Below are positions 1-7,929 of a stretch of 20,415 nucleotides of DNA, piece after piece (position 1 is the stretch's first letter; every line of letters begins with the position of its first letter). The position numbers and the translations under genes were made by a program. The DNA lies in the IMG/VR virus record IMGVR_UViG_3300031578_000432, positions 1 through 20,415 of that record. One strand, written 5' to 3'. A model generated the notes under the pieces. That model searched no databases, had not been told where the DNA came from, and saw only the letters and a list, made by a program, of their open reading frames with translations. The stretch is from a virus.

Positions 1-1390
1 AACCGTCAGAAGGACAGCCTGCTCGTCAATGACGGTAAGAGTATCGCAGACCGAGACTTCATAGAAAGTAAACTGCTGTTCTACTGAGTCCGAAAGCGAT
101 ATCGTATCGTACACATTGACCGAGAGCTCGCTCGCTTCCACAAGAGTAACATCGGCAGCGTCGTTCAGACCAAGCGAATCGGAAACGAATATTTCCAGTA
201 CTGGAACTTCGAGGCCGGTAACATCCATAACGCCTACCGAATCGGAGGCCAATACCTCAAGGACCGGCAGTTGTATCGTCGTTTCATCAGTCACGCCAAC
301 AGAATCGAATACGCAGACTTCATAGACGGCGATCTGTGTAGTTGTAACATCCGATACGCCAATCGAATCAAAGACTGATACTTCAAGAGCCGGGATCTGG
401 GCCGTCGTTTCATCAGTGAGGCCAATATCATCGTAAGCAGATATCTCATAGACGGCGATCTGAACATCCGCTTCATCGCTTACTCCAATATTATCGGCAA
501 CCGACAGTTCGTAGAAATTCAACATGCCGGCCGTGGCTTCCGTCACCTGAACATTGTCATAAACATAAATGTTCAATACGGCTGCATCCTGGCGGATCGC
601 CGTGGCGCCGTCCGTGAGCCCTATGATGTCGCCGACAGCAATTTCCAGTAACGGATAGAAAGTATCGACCGCATCGGTCAGACCAATGGTATCGTAGACT
701 GAGACTTCCAGAACGGGCAATTCGACTACGATCTCGTCTGCCAGCCCTATACTGTCAGATACGAAAACTTCTAATACAGAGATGGATATTTCGACGGCAT
801 CCGTGAGGCCAACTAAATCCGATACCGACACTTCCAGGGCTGGAATCTGAACAGCGTCCTCATCGCTAAGTCCTATAGCATCGGCAACGGAAACTTCTAA
901 AACTGCAATTTCAACAGCAACATCATCACTCAACCCTATTCCGTCAGTAACCAAGGCCTCGTACAGAGACAAAGCTGCATCAACTGCCTCCGAAAACCCA
1001 ATACTATCGCTAACAGAAATCTCTAATACCGGTATCTCGTTAGCGACATCATCAGTTAAACCTATCGAATCAAACACGGATACTTCCAGGACCGGTATTT
1101 CAACAGCGGTTTCATCAGCCAAACTGATACTGTCAGTGACCGAAACCTCATATAAATCCAGGGCCAAATCAACCGCATCGGCCAAGCCAATATCGTCTGA
1201 AACGAATATTTCCAGCACCGGGATTGATATATTCACATCATCCGTGAGTGAGATTTCGTCAAAAACCAAAACCTCTATTGTTGGCACAAGCAGAGTTACT
1301 TCATCAGTTAGCCCAATATCATCTGAGACTGAGACTTCAAGAATTGGAATCGAGGCGGAAGCTTCTTCGGAGGCGCCAATATTGTCAAAG
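1..1390 (-). repeat. At least 22 tandem repeats of about 21 residues (about 63 bp) in the fibre gene
   Basis: Read on the minus strand, the motif LEV(S/F)V(S/F)DSIGLTDxVxxxIPV recurs every 20-24 codons, usually 21, and I count 22 copies in the window. The most constant positions are an aromatic or Leu followed by Glu, then Val, Asp, Gly-Leu or Gly-Val, and a second Asp or Glu. Third codon positions differ freely between most copies, so selection seems to act on the protein. The array continues past base 1. The regular hydrophobic/acidic alternation suggests a beta-stranded rod, possibly metal-binding, but that is inference. Confidence 0.88.
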
Positions 1391-3222
1391 ACGTTTATAA
1401 ATAGAGAGCTTCCAGCAACAACCTCAACATTGACAAAATCTGTTACGCCAACAGAGTCAACCCCAGACGCAAAATGTATTCCTATATTTGTATTAACTGT
1501 CCATCCCAGACCTTCTAATGTTGCTTTATCAGTTTCGCCACCTGCTGATGGAGCAGCATTATTACCCGGCAAATCCAGCGTATTGAATGCCCCATCGACG
1601 CCACTATCCACAATATCGGAAAGGATGTTATCGACTTGTGACTCTGTCAAAGAACAGTCATCCATGTCGACTCCGTCTATGCTTGCTGTTAGGTCAGCGA
1701 ATGCACCAGAGGTCGTATCGTAATCAAACGAAGTATTATTTGCCGTGAGAAAATCAAGTAAAGGCGGCCACGTCCACTGTGAAATATCACCAGAAAGAGA
1801 AGTGTTATAGCATTTGAAATCCACTAAACCAGTTGAATGCGTCCATCCAGATATATCTCCTGTAACAGAAGTGTTTTGCAGGTATAAATCGTAGAGAGTA
1901 TTAGGAAATGTCCAACCAGAAATATTGCCAGAAACCGATGTGTCAGCGAGGCTAAGAATTTCCAGAATGGTATTAAATGTCCAACCAGAAATATCGCCAG
2001 AAACGGATGTGTTATGAATGGACAGAGTATCTAACGCAACAGGAAATGTCCAACCAGAAATATCACCAGAAACGGATGTGTTGTAAGCATAAAAGAGTTC
2101 TAAACTACTCGGTAACGTCCAACTTCCAATATTACCAGATACCGATGTGCTTTCTACTCTAAAGGTCTGAACGCTGTTCGGAAGTGACCAACCAGAAATA
2201 TCGCCGGAAACGGATGTGGTTGCAAGATTTATAATGCTTAACCCAGTTGGCATTGTCCAACCGCTGATATCACCTGAAACATTAGTGTTTTGTAAAGAAA
2301 AATAAGTTAAATCATCTGGCAATTCCCATGACGCAACGCTTCCATACACATCATCGTTATATAAATTTATATAAGTTATAGAATCATAATCACTGCAAAC
2401 ATATTCAATTTTGTCGTCAGTGGATACAGATATGCTCCCTGCCACTCCAGATGTTAAACTGCTGTCGTAGGCATCGTTAATCCAAACCTCTACCGTACCG
2501 GAGGGAAAATTAAATTGTGGAGTTATGGTCGTGTCGGATGAAGCATAGACGGTCAATACGACGGCTGCATCCTGGCGGATCGCCGTACAGCCGTCTGTGA
2601 GTCCTATGATGTCGCCGACAGCAATTTCCAGTAACGGATAGAAAGTATCGACCGCATCGGACAGGCCAATTGTATCGGAAACTGAGACTTCAAGAGGCGG
2701 CGGCGTCTCATACGTCACCTCCATCGTCACGTAGTCGATATAAACGTTGGAGTTATTGCCTGTCGGTATGACAGCAAGAGCCACGCCGAAATCTGCATCC
2801 TTCACCCAGGCTGCCGTTAAAGAATTGCCCCAGAGATTGTCCGCTGCCCCTATCGTATAAATCGTCTCGCCAGTCGCTATAGCAAGTGGTATTGGCGTTG
2901 AAGCAAGGTTTGTCCCTACCTTGTTGCCGTCAACATCCAGAAGCTGCGCTAACGCAATTCCAGATGCACCAATGGTATAGTAGCCCTCAACCCTGACTGT
3001 GATACCAAGAATTGTCGCGCCAGCCGGAACAGCACTAAAGTCGAAACCTTTAGCCTTCAACACATAAGATTCAACACCGCTATCAAAGGCGGCATCGTCA
3101 ATGTAAGCATAGGCAGCGTCATTAGCCTTGATATTGTCCGGATCGATCCATGTCAAATGATCGTAGGGAGCCTCCGACGTTGTCGATGCTACTGTCGGAT
3201 ATTTTGCCCCTGTTGTTGCCAT
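1..3222 (-). CDS. Giant repetitive tail fibre / adhesin-like protein (3' end beyond left edge)
   Basis: The frame is open for all 1074 codons from the ATG at 3222 to base 1, so the C-terminus lies outside the window. AAAGAG sits 5 nt before the ATG, and the upstream gene stops 9 nt earlier. Residues 1-170 form a beta-rich domain ending in YIDYVTMEVTYE, a type common at the N-terminus of environmental phage structural proteins. After a short linker come about eight 23-residue leucine-rich-like repeats (about 298-495). Next is a segment with LTESQVDNIL and LDLPGNNAAPSAG, a pattern I recognise from other phage LRR proteins. From about residue 611 to the edge are tandem repeats of about 21 residues of the form LEVSVSDSIGLTDDV. 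Composition is acidic and rich in Ser, Thr, Val and Ile, with very few Lys. Host-receptor binding or a long spacer is inferred from architecture and position. No chaperone or depolymerase domain is visible. Confidence 0.85.
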   Translation of the reverse strand, partial: MATTGAKYPTVASTTSEAPYDHLTWIDPDNIKANDAAYAYIDDAAFDSGVESYVLKAKGFDFSAVPAGATILGITVRVEGYYTIGASGIALAQLLDVDGNKVGTNLASTPIPLAIATGETIYTIGAADNLWGNSLTAAWVKDADFGVALAVIPTGNNSNVYIDYVTMEVTYETPPPLEVSVSDTIGLSDAVDTFYPLLEIAVGDIIGLTDGCTAIRQDAAVVLTVYASSDTTITPQFNFPSGTVEVWINDAYDSSLTSGVAGSISVSTDDKIEYVCSDYDSITYINLYNDDVYGSVASWELPDDLTYFSLQNTNVSGDISGWTMPTGLSIINLATTSVSGDISGWSLPNSVQTFRVESTSVSGNIGSWTLPSSLELFYAYNTSVSGDISGWTFPVALDTLSIHNTSVSGDISGWTFNTILEILSLADTSVSGNISGWTFPNTLYDLYLQNTSVTGDISGWTHSTGLVDFKCYNTSLSGDISQWTWPPLLDFLTANNTSFDYDTTSGAFADLTASIDGVDMDDCSLTESQVDNILSDIVDSGVDGAFNTLDLPGNNAAPSAGGETDKATLEGLGWTVNTNIGIHFASGVDSVGVTDFVNVEVVAGSSLFINVFDNIGASEEASASIPILEVSVSDDIGLTDEVTLLVPTIEVLVFDEISLTDDVNISIPVLEIFVSDDIGLADAVDLALDLYEVSVTDSISLADETAVEIPVLEVSVFDSIGLTDDVANEIPVLEISVSDSIGFSEAVDAALSLYEALVTDGIGLSDDVAVEIAVLEVSVADAIGLSDEDAVQIPALEVSVSDLVGLTDAVEISISVLEVFVSDSIGLADEIVVELPVLEVSVYDTIGLTDAVDTFYPLLEIAVGDIIGLTDGATAIRQDAAVLNIYVYDNVQVTEATAGMLNFYELSVADNIGVSDEADVQIAVYEISAYDDIGLTDETTAQIPALEVSVFDSIGVSDVTTTQIAVYEVCVFDSVGVTDETTIQLPVLEVLASDSVGVMDVTGLEVPVLEIFVSDSLGLNDAADVTLVEASELSVNVYDTISLSDSVEQQFTFYEVSVCDTLTVIDEQAVLLTV
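578..709. repeat. Direct repeat copy B in the fibre gene
   Basis: This segment matches 2561-2692 with about eleven mismatches. It includes 26 identical bases at its start (578-603) and 58 identical bases at 620-677. It encodes part of a fibre repeat with the residues FYPLLEIAVGDIIGLTDG followed by TAIRQDAAV. Other repeat units in the same array are far less alike at DNA level, so this copy was probably generated or homogenised recently. Confidence 0.9.
1740..2330 (-). repeat. About eight 23-residue leucine-rich-like repeats (69 bp) in the fibre gene
   Basis: The translated unit is VSGDISGWTFPxxLxxLxLxNTS, repeated with a 69-bp period and well conserved at DNA level (ccaaccagaaatatc recurs on the plus strand). 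The spacing of Leu, Asn-Thr-Ser and Gly-Asp-Ile resembles extracellular-type leucine-rich repeats, which form curved solenoids used for binding. The last copy, near 1740-1800, is diverged (LSGDISQWTWPPLL) and acts as a cap before the non-repetitive part. The block looks more AT-rich than the flanking fibre sequence. Confidence 0.8.
2561..2692. repeat. Direct repeat copy A in the fibre gene
   Basis: This is the partner of 578-709 at an offset of 1983 bp, which is exactly 661 codons. It lies between the N-terminal domain and the leucine-rich block, so the two copies bracket the leucine-rich block and about twelve of the 21-residue repeats. It is a lone 21-residue-type unit placed away from the main array. 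Confidence 0.9.
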
Positions 3223-3231
3223 GAAATCTCT

Positions 3232-4005
3232 TTACGGGTATTGTTTCCCTGTCGAAAGGTCAATGTGCTTACAGAATATGTTCGTATCGCACAAGAACGG
3301 ATACTTCTTCCGTCCAATCTTAGGCCAGCCAGACCGTTTCAAAACATTATCTTTAATAACTCGAGCGCACCAGTTAAGGTCGGAAGTGCCGCTGCCGGAA
3401 GCGAAAGAGTTCGTATCGCGGTCGTAATAGCATTTGGCCGGAGTCTCGAAGACCTTCCTTGTCTTGCGGCCGCCGACGGTTTCGTACTCCTCGCTCTCGT
3501 TCCACATCAGCTTGATAAGCGATGAATGGATCAGGAGAAATCCCGTGGGAACGCCGTCGGCCCAGACCTTGTCGCCTATTTTGAAATCTTCATAAGCGCC
3601 CGTGCCCAGGCCTCGATAGAGAACCGGCTCGGTGTAATTGCTCTTGAGGTAATACAGGCCGCTCACAACGGGAATGGTCGCTTTCTTCATATACTGATTC
3701 AGTTGCAGGAAGGCGTCGGGCGGCGCAATAACATCATCCTCCCAAAGAAGCATCCACTCGTAGCCCTGGTTGACTACATCCTCGCAGCCGAAGTTCTGGG
3801 CGTCGGCAACCAGGAAGTGCAAGGGCACGGTACAACCTAATCCCAAAGAACGGCCCCCCGCGGACCAGTTGGGGGGCGTAGGCTGCCCGTGCCGAGACAT
3901 TGACCATTCCATTCGCACAATGCCCAGGGAGGCCGTGACGATCAGTAATCTATTCCTCGGGTTCCCGTTCGCTCCGCTCTGTATCAGCTTGGCGCCGCCT
4001 ATCAT
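3232..4005 (-). CDS. GT-A-fold glycosyltransferase-like protein
   Basis: With the ATG at 4005 the protein has 257 residues. It opens with a beta-strand RLLIVTASLG (19-28). Then come WMLLWEDDVIAPPDAF (84-99), where the acidic WEDD (88-91) is placed like a DxD metal/nucleotide-sugar site, VSGLYYLK (114-121), a substrate-side loop ADGVPTGFLLI (149-159), and a C-terminal CKHIDLSTGKQYP. This order is typical of phage and capsular GT-A transferases, but I cannot name the sugar or acceptor. AGGTGACG precedes the ATG. An earlier in-frame ATG at 4065 would add a Pro/Ser-rich leader that looks like out-of-frame sequence from the overlapping small gene. It lies just upstream of the fibre gene, consistent with a role in modifying virion or host surface glycans. 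Confidence 0.72.
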   Translation of the reverse strand: MIGGAKLIQSGANGNPRNRLLIVTASLGIVRMEWSMSRHGQPTPPNWSAGGRSLGLGCTVPLHFLVADAQNFGCEDVVNQGYEWMLLWEDDVIAPPDAFLQLNQYMKKATIPVVSGLYYLKSNYTEPVLYRGLGTGAYEDFKIGDKVWADGVPTGFLLIHSSLIKLMWNESEEYETVGGRKTRKVFETPAKCYYDRDTNSFASGSGTSDLNWCARVIKDNVLKRSGWPKIGRKKYPFLCDTNIFCKHIDLSTGKQYP

Positions 4006-4096
4006 CGTCACCTGGCTTGACAGGTGCGGGCTTGACGGTTTCGGTAATTTCGACATTGACTGCATCGGTTATTTTCACTCCGTCACTTTGAGTCAT
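3950..4096 (-). CDS. Small protein of 48 residues, unknown function
   Basis: AAGGAG sits 7 nt before the ATG at 4096, one of the best ribosome sites in the window. The gene overlaps the end of the upstream methyltransferase by 14 nt. The first 29 residues look like an ordinary acidic, Val/Thr-rich peptide (MTQSDGVKITDAVNVEITET, then Pro/Lys-rich). The tail is strongly charged (DDDRRRQ to SEREPEE) and overlaps the next glycosyltransferase by 56 nt in another frame. It may be a real small protein or the front end of a frameshift product with the glycosyltransferase. Confidence 0.5.
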   Translation of the reverse strand: MTQSDGVKITDAVNVEITETVKPAPVKPGDDDRRRQADTERSEREPEE

Positions 4097-4676
4097 TTTT
4101 AACTCCTTTTTTCTTCGGTGACATTTCAACCGCATCGTCCGGCCTCTGCTTATCGAACTTCGGTTGCATTACAGGTTTTCCTTTTTTGTCTTTGCGCGGC
4201 TCCATGATGATCTCAATGCAACCGTTCAGAGAAAACACGCTCCTGATGATCTTCCACGGCAGGGGCTTCTTGTAACTGCAACTGTGCCACAATTGAAAAT
4301 CGGGATCGAAGAACTGGAACGTCGCTTCGTTGGGGCACATATAATGCGCCGGGTGGGCTGCCTCCAGGTAACTTCCGGCATAAGGACAGCTCAAGAGCAA
4401 CTGGCCATCGTGCCGGCATATACGCCACAGTTCATCCATGACCTGAAAGCGGTATTTCGGCTCTATATGCTCCCAGATATGCGACATCAAGACCTGAAAA
4501 CAGCTTCTGTCGGGCACGGGCCAGGGGAACCGCTGAATGTCCCAGACGATGTCCACGCCGGGCTGCCTGTACTGATCGAGACCGACAAATCCCTTCTGTT
4601 TGAATTGCCCGCAGCCTATATCGAGCTTAATGCCGCTGGCTTTTCGGAATAACGCTTCGTTCACTCTTTTTGCCAT
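4083..4676 (-). CDS. Class I SAM-dependent methyltransferase
   Basis: The 197-residue protein has the SAM-binding glycine motif LDIGCGQ at residues 18-24 and an acidic strand-2 end GLDQ at 32-35. SHIWEHIEP at 65-73 matches the post-II region of Methyltransf_11-type enzymes, and LLLSCPY (93-99) matches the following strand. The last 40 residues are Lys/Pro-rich and probably disordered. The ATG at 4676 was chosen because the SAM motif then starts 18 residues in, with AAGGGA about 12 nt upstream. Earlier starts would overlap the previous gene and add a low-complexity leader. The substrate is unknown. Placement between a structural gene and a glycosyltransferase suggests a sugar or glycoprotein, as inference. 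Confidence 0.8.
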   Translation of the reverse strand: MAKRVNEALFRKASGIKLDIGCGQFKQKGFVGLDQYRQPGVDIVWDIQRFPWPVPDRSCFQVLMSHIWEHIEPKYRFQVMDELWRICRHDGQLLLSCPYAGSYLEAAHPAHYMCPNEATFQFFDPDFQLWHSCSYKKPLPWKIIRSVFSLNGCIEIIMEPRKDKKGKPVMQPKFDKQRPDDAVEMSPKKKGVKNDSK

Positions 4677-4701
4677 CAGCCAAAATGTCCCTTCCGCTAT
4701 T

Positions 4702-5175
4702 TTAGGTCGTCGAATAACGCCATTCGTATGAGCAGTTAACGCTCTGCGTGGTAGCCAATGCCGAAGAAGCGAAAGCTTTGCCTGCCAGCAGCGAGCCGGA
4801 CGAATTGGCAAACACCCCGATATTGGCAATCGTTACGGCGCCCAGTGCCCCGTCAAAGGCTACGGACATGCGGGCGGTCAAACTGTCAATAACGGAACTC
4901 TGGGCAAAAGCCGAGTAGTAATCGGAATGGCTGTCAGCAAGTTCCACATCACTGCCCACGGGGTTGCCTGTTCCACTACCAAGCCTGAGACCGGCGGCCT
5001 GGACGGATGCGGCTCCTATCGGGGCGGCGACGATGCAACTGTTCAAGCCGTAGTTGGTAATCTGGTTTTCAAACCAGCCGGAATCGCCAACTATCTTTTT
5101 CGTTTTCTTGTCCACGATTTGCAGACGTGCGAAACCCTTGATGCCAATGCAACTTGTTAATTTTTTAATTCTCAT
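4702..5175 (-). CDS. Probable phage structural protein (157 residues)
   Basis: A good GGGAG lies 7 nt before the ATG. After a charged start (residues 1-35, with KLTSCIGIKGFARLQIVDKK) the protein is small-residue rich. It has the feature GLRLGSGTGNPVGSDVELAD, common in phage tail-associated beta-structured proteins, followed by alternating Ala/Ser/Val strands. The segment RLQIVDKKTKKIVGDSGWFENQITNYGL resembles the start of many small phage virion proteins in which a beta-hairpin leads to a loop. There is no signal peptide or catalytic motif. A virion role is inferred from composition and from its place in the capsid-to-fibre region. Confidence 0.6.
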   Translation of the reverse strand: MRIKKLTSCIGIKGFARLQIVDKKTKKIVGDSGWFENQITNYGLNSCIVAAPIGAASVQAAGLRLGSGTGNPVGSDVELADSHSDYYSAFAQSSVIDSLTARMSVAFDGALGAVTIANIGVFANSSGSLLAGKAFASSALATTQSVNCSYEWRYSTT

Positions 5176-5246
5176 TTCAATACTCCCTTTTATGTAATTG
5201 TTAAGGCAGGTAAATACGCTTGCTTTTATTGTTTCCTTCCCGCCCT

Positions 5247-5537
5247 TTACTTTTTCTTCGGTTTGGCCTTCGGTTCTTGTTTATCCGGCTCATCCGGCAC
5301 TACCCCCGGCTCTTCTCGATGCACGGCAAGCAGATGCTCCTTGAACAACTCGGGAGTCTGCCTGACCGCGCCGCACAATTTGCAGGTCAATCCCGTTTCC
5401 TTGACGGGCGGTACCGGGGCTTTCGCCGACACATCAACCTCTTCACCGGAACTCGGATCGTAATAAACACCATCCTGTTTCCAGAGGGTTCCGCTCTTTG
5501 AGCCGGCGATATCGTAAGGTCTACTTTTGTCTAACAT
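5247..5537 (-). CDS. Small C2H2 zinc-finger-like protein
   Basis: The 96-residue protein contains CKLCG at 52-56 and HLLAVH at 68-73, a Cys2-His2 spacing like a classical zinc finger, which is uncommon in phage structural regions. The C-terminus (PDKQEPKAKPKKK) is Lys/Pro-rich. The N-terminus has a short segment LWKQDGVYYDPSSGEEV. AGGAG is 8 nt before the ATG, and the start lies inside the last 17 nt of the upstream transferase gene, so translation is probably coupled. It could bind nucleic acid or be a small structural or accessory protein. I see no basis for choosing. Confidence 0.7.
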   Translation of the reverse strand: MLDKSRPYDIAGSKSGTLWKQDGVYYDPSSGEEVDVSAKAPVPPVKETGLTCKLCGAVRQTPELFKEHLLAVHREEPGVVPDEPDKQEPKAKPKKK

Positions 5538-7137
5538 TTTTCCATCTCCTGTAATATTTTTCGATTGCTTCGACTATTCTTTCAGGCTTGAGGGCTTCCA
5601 TGCACTTTGCACCATCGTGCCTTACGTTTAATGGGATAATATTGCCGTCCACAGTCTTAATCTGGGCCTTTGATACGAGGCATTCGCCGTCGTAAATCAG
5701 CCTGTGACACGGCTGGCAGTTAACCGGCGCGGACAATGCCGTGCAGTTCTTCCAGTATTTTGTCAGGTTCTCCGGCGATGAATGACTGAGAAAGACGATC
5801 TTGGGAGTATCGTAGCAGCTTGCAGCGTTGAGCACCCCCGTCTCCGGACCTACAACAAGGTCACAATATTTCGTCATCAGCATGGACTGGCGAATGGTCC
5901 AGGCGCCGGATTTGTTGAGAGTGTTCTGATGTTTCCACGACTCCAGGATCTTGCACATCTCATCGCCGACCGTAACGATAACAATGTCCGGATGCTTCTG
6001 ATGGATTGTGCCGGCCACGATGTGGGTCCAGGGATAGCATTTATGCAAACTCGAACCCGACAGCGACCAGAGAATCATAAACTTGTCTTCATTCTGCTGA
6101 CGGATAATCCGGGCAAGCGATTCTTCCATATCGGTAAAATGCAGTTCCGGTAATTGGCCCTTCATATCGGGATAACCGGCGGCATCCATAGTCCTGTCCA
6201 TATAATTGATATTGCAAAGCTCGTTACGCTTTTTGTGAGAAAGATGATATTCGGCAGTGCCCTGTCGAACCAGCAGCGTTTTTTCCACGCTTTCGCAGAG
6301 ATTGACGACACGGTCGAATCCTTTGCCGATTTCCTCCCAGTACGGACCCAGCTCGGCGTTTGGAACAACGTCACGCTCCTGCAGCATGAACTCGTCTATC
6401 CAGGGACATTCCCTTAATACTTCGGCCGAGTAAGGAGTGCAATTATAAGTGATCCTAAAGCCATCGGACTTGAGTTGTCTCAAAACCGCCGTTGCCCAGA
6501 CGGCATCGCCTAAAGCACCATAGCGAATAACCAGGCAAGTTTTTCCAGCCTTTTTACGGGGGAACGCCACGAAACCGTTATTGGATTTCAATGGCTCGGT
6601 CATGCAAGCCGGAAGAATGCGCCTGAGCATACCGACACGCTTTCTTACAATGATTTGGAAGCTGTATTCGTTGCTCGAATTATGTTCCGTGGCTGAAATC
6701 AGTTTGAAGTTGCCGAACTTCTTGAGAATAGCCCAAATATCGCGCCACTCAAAATCTTGTTGATGATTTGGATTCGCCCCGGCCGTTCCGACATTGGGAT
6801 AAAACTTTCTATCGGGAAGATACAGGATTAGGTATCCACCCGACTTAATCACGCGACACCACTCCCGTAGGATCGGTTCAGTACATTTGAAATCCTCGAG
6901 GCAGTGCGATGAAAAGACGTAATCGAAAACGCCATCTGAAAATATACCGAGTGCATTATCTGCCGACAGGTCCAACTTGATATCGGCCGCCGAGCCAGCA
7001 ATGTCTATCCCCGTAGCTTCATCGCAGACCTTCTCATTCCCGCAACCAATGTCCAACCCTGTTCCCCGCAGATAACTTGCTACCCTGTATCTGCACTTCT
7101 GGGCCTCGTAACCCTGCGATAATTGCGAATTCCACAT
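5521..7137 (-). CDS. Two-domain enzyme: N-terminal methyltransferase, C-terminal GT9 (heptosyltransferase-like) glycosyltransferase
   Basis: The 538 residues hold two modules. Residues 1-170 form a class I methyltransferase with GLDIGCGNE (27-35), GIDI (43-46) and DYVFSSHCLED (72-82). Residues about 198-538 match the glycosyltransferase family 9 fold. They start with CLVIRYGALGDAVWATAVLR (201-220), which contains the GxxGD signature, and reach GPETGVLNAAS (430-440), the usual nucleotide-sugar-side motif, and then a Cys-rich CQPCH to GEC (474-485). GT9 enzymes typically transfer heptose or related sugars to lipopolysaccharide or protein. Here the donor and acceptor are unknown. The gene starts 3 nt after the upstream GT2 stop and overlaps the downstream zinc-finger gene by 17 nt, so it sits in one operon. 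Confidence 0.85.
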   Translation of the reverse strand: MWNSQLSQGYEAQKCRYRVASYLRGTGLDIGCGNEKVCDEATGIDIAGSAADIKLDLSADNALGIFSDGVFDYVFSSHCLEDFKCTEPILREWCRVIKSGGYLILYLPDRKFYPNVGTAGANPNHQQDFEWRDIWAILKKFGNFKLISATEHNSSNEYSFQIIVRKRVGMLRRILPACMTEPLKSNNGFVAFPRKKAGKTCLVIRYGALGDAVWATAVLRQLKSDGFRITYNCTPYSAEVLRECPWIDEFMLQERDVVPNAELGPYWEEIGKGFDRVVNLCESVEKTLLVRQGTAEYHLSHKKRNELCNINYMDRTMDAAGYPDMKGQLPELHFTDMEESLARIIRQQNEDKFMILWSLSGSSLHKCYPWTHIVAGTIHQKHPDIVIVTVGDEMCKILESWKHQNTLNKSGAWTIRQSMLMTKYCDLVVGPETGVLNAASCYDTPKIVFLSHSSPENLTKYWKNCTALSAPVNCQPCHRLIYDGECLVSKAQIKTVDGNIIPLNVRHDGAKCMEALKPERIVEAIEKYYRRWKNVRQK

Positions 7138-7140
7138 CTG

Positions 7141-7929
7141 TTATCCTTTCGTCTTTACTCTTAATCCTGCAATTTGACTGCATTGACTGCGTATGTGTTC
7201 GATATGAGGTTTCAGATCTTCGGCGCTCGAGTCTACTTTCGGATGGCTGAGTGTCTGAAACAGCTCCCCGGTAATCCATTTGCGGGCGTAATAATCCATA
7301 TCGAGAATCTTTCGTGCGCATATTTCATTCGAACCGTGCACTTTAGATACCCCGCCTTCGTGAACTCCCCGGGCCCTGACAATATTCCAGATTTGAAAAC
7401 CACGCGATCTTGCCGTAAAGCAATAATCGCTGTCACTGCCGACAAGCTGCATATTCTCATCGAGCAGGCCTATCTCTCTCAGCATGGCCGTTCGCATAAT
7501 CCAGCAGCAGGCACTGGCCCATCGCACCTGTGCGTTATCGCGGAAAACAGCCAAGGACCCAATTGCGGCAGTACCCAACGGGTAAGTACCCACCCCGCCG
7601 GCACATATAACTTCATCGGGATTGACCTGAGATAATTGAAGAGGCATTCCGATTCCGCAGTCCGGCATACCGTCCATAAACTTCACCATCTCCTCGACGG
7701 CCCCTGCCTCCAGGTACATATCCTGATTGAGAATGATAATATACGGTTCCTGCGGATCGCTTTTTAAGAATGCCCGCAACCCGACGTTGACGGCCCGCGT
7801 GAAATAGATATTCTCATCGGTATTATCGTGGATATAAACTTTGACATGAACCGTCTGTTTGCGTAAATGCTCAAGGCATTTGTCGAGCTGCTCTCTGTTT
7901 TTGAAGAATGGGATTACCACTGGAATCAT
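7141..7929 (-). CDS. GT2-family glycosyltransferase
   Basis: The 262-residue protein begins with the GT-A strand MIPVVIPFFKN. It has a DNTDEN segment (35-40) in the nucleotide-binding region and LNQDMYLEAGAVEEMV (67-82), the variant DxD region. GSDSDYCFTARSRG (164-177) corresponds to the acceptor-side acidic (ED-like) motif of GT2 rhamnosyl/glycosyl transferases, and VHEGG follows at 189-193. The ATG at 7929 overlaps the upstream stop as ATGA. A GTG at 7938 is possible, but its GGGAG would be too close. It is probably translated with the flanking transferases and may extend the same glycan. Substrates are not readable. Confidence 0.87.
   Translation of the reverse strand: MIPVVIPFFKNREQLDKCLEHLRKQTVHVKVYIHDNTDENIYFTRAVNVGLRAFLKSDPQEPYIIILNQDMYLEAGAVEEMVKFMDGMPDCGIGMPLQLSQVNPDEVICAGGVGTYPLGTAAIGSLAVFRDNAQVRWASACCWIMRTAMLREIGLLDENMQLVGSDSDYCFTARSRGFQIWNIVRARGVHEGGVSKVHGSNEICARKILDMDYYARKWITGELFQTLSHPKVDSSAEDLKPHIEHIRSQCSQIAGLRVKTKG

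Noticed and set aside
1136-1723. Plus-strand open frame of 195 codons in the repeat region
   Set aside because: It is the antisense of the regular 63-bp repeats; the minus-strand frame is continuous and gives the coherent protein.
1-2330. CRISPR array
   Set aside because: The repeats are contiguous, protein-coding, and lack unique spacers between identical repeats.
3526-4102. Plus-strand frames opposite the GT-A-like gene
   Set aside because: No domain is recognisable, and the minus strand carries the conserved glycosyltransferase motifs.
7034-7321. Minus-strand frame spanning the GT2 / methyltransferase-GT9 boundary
   Set aside because: It is an out-of-frame shadow of both transferases with Arg/Ser-biased sequence and no motif.
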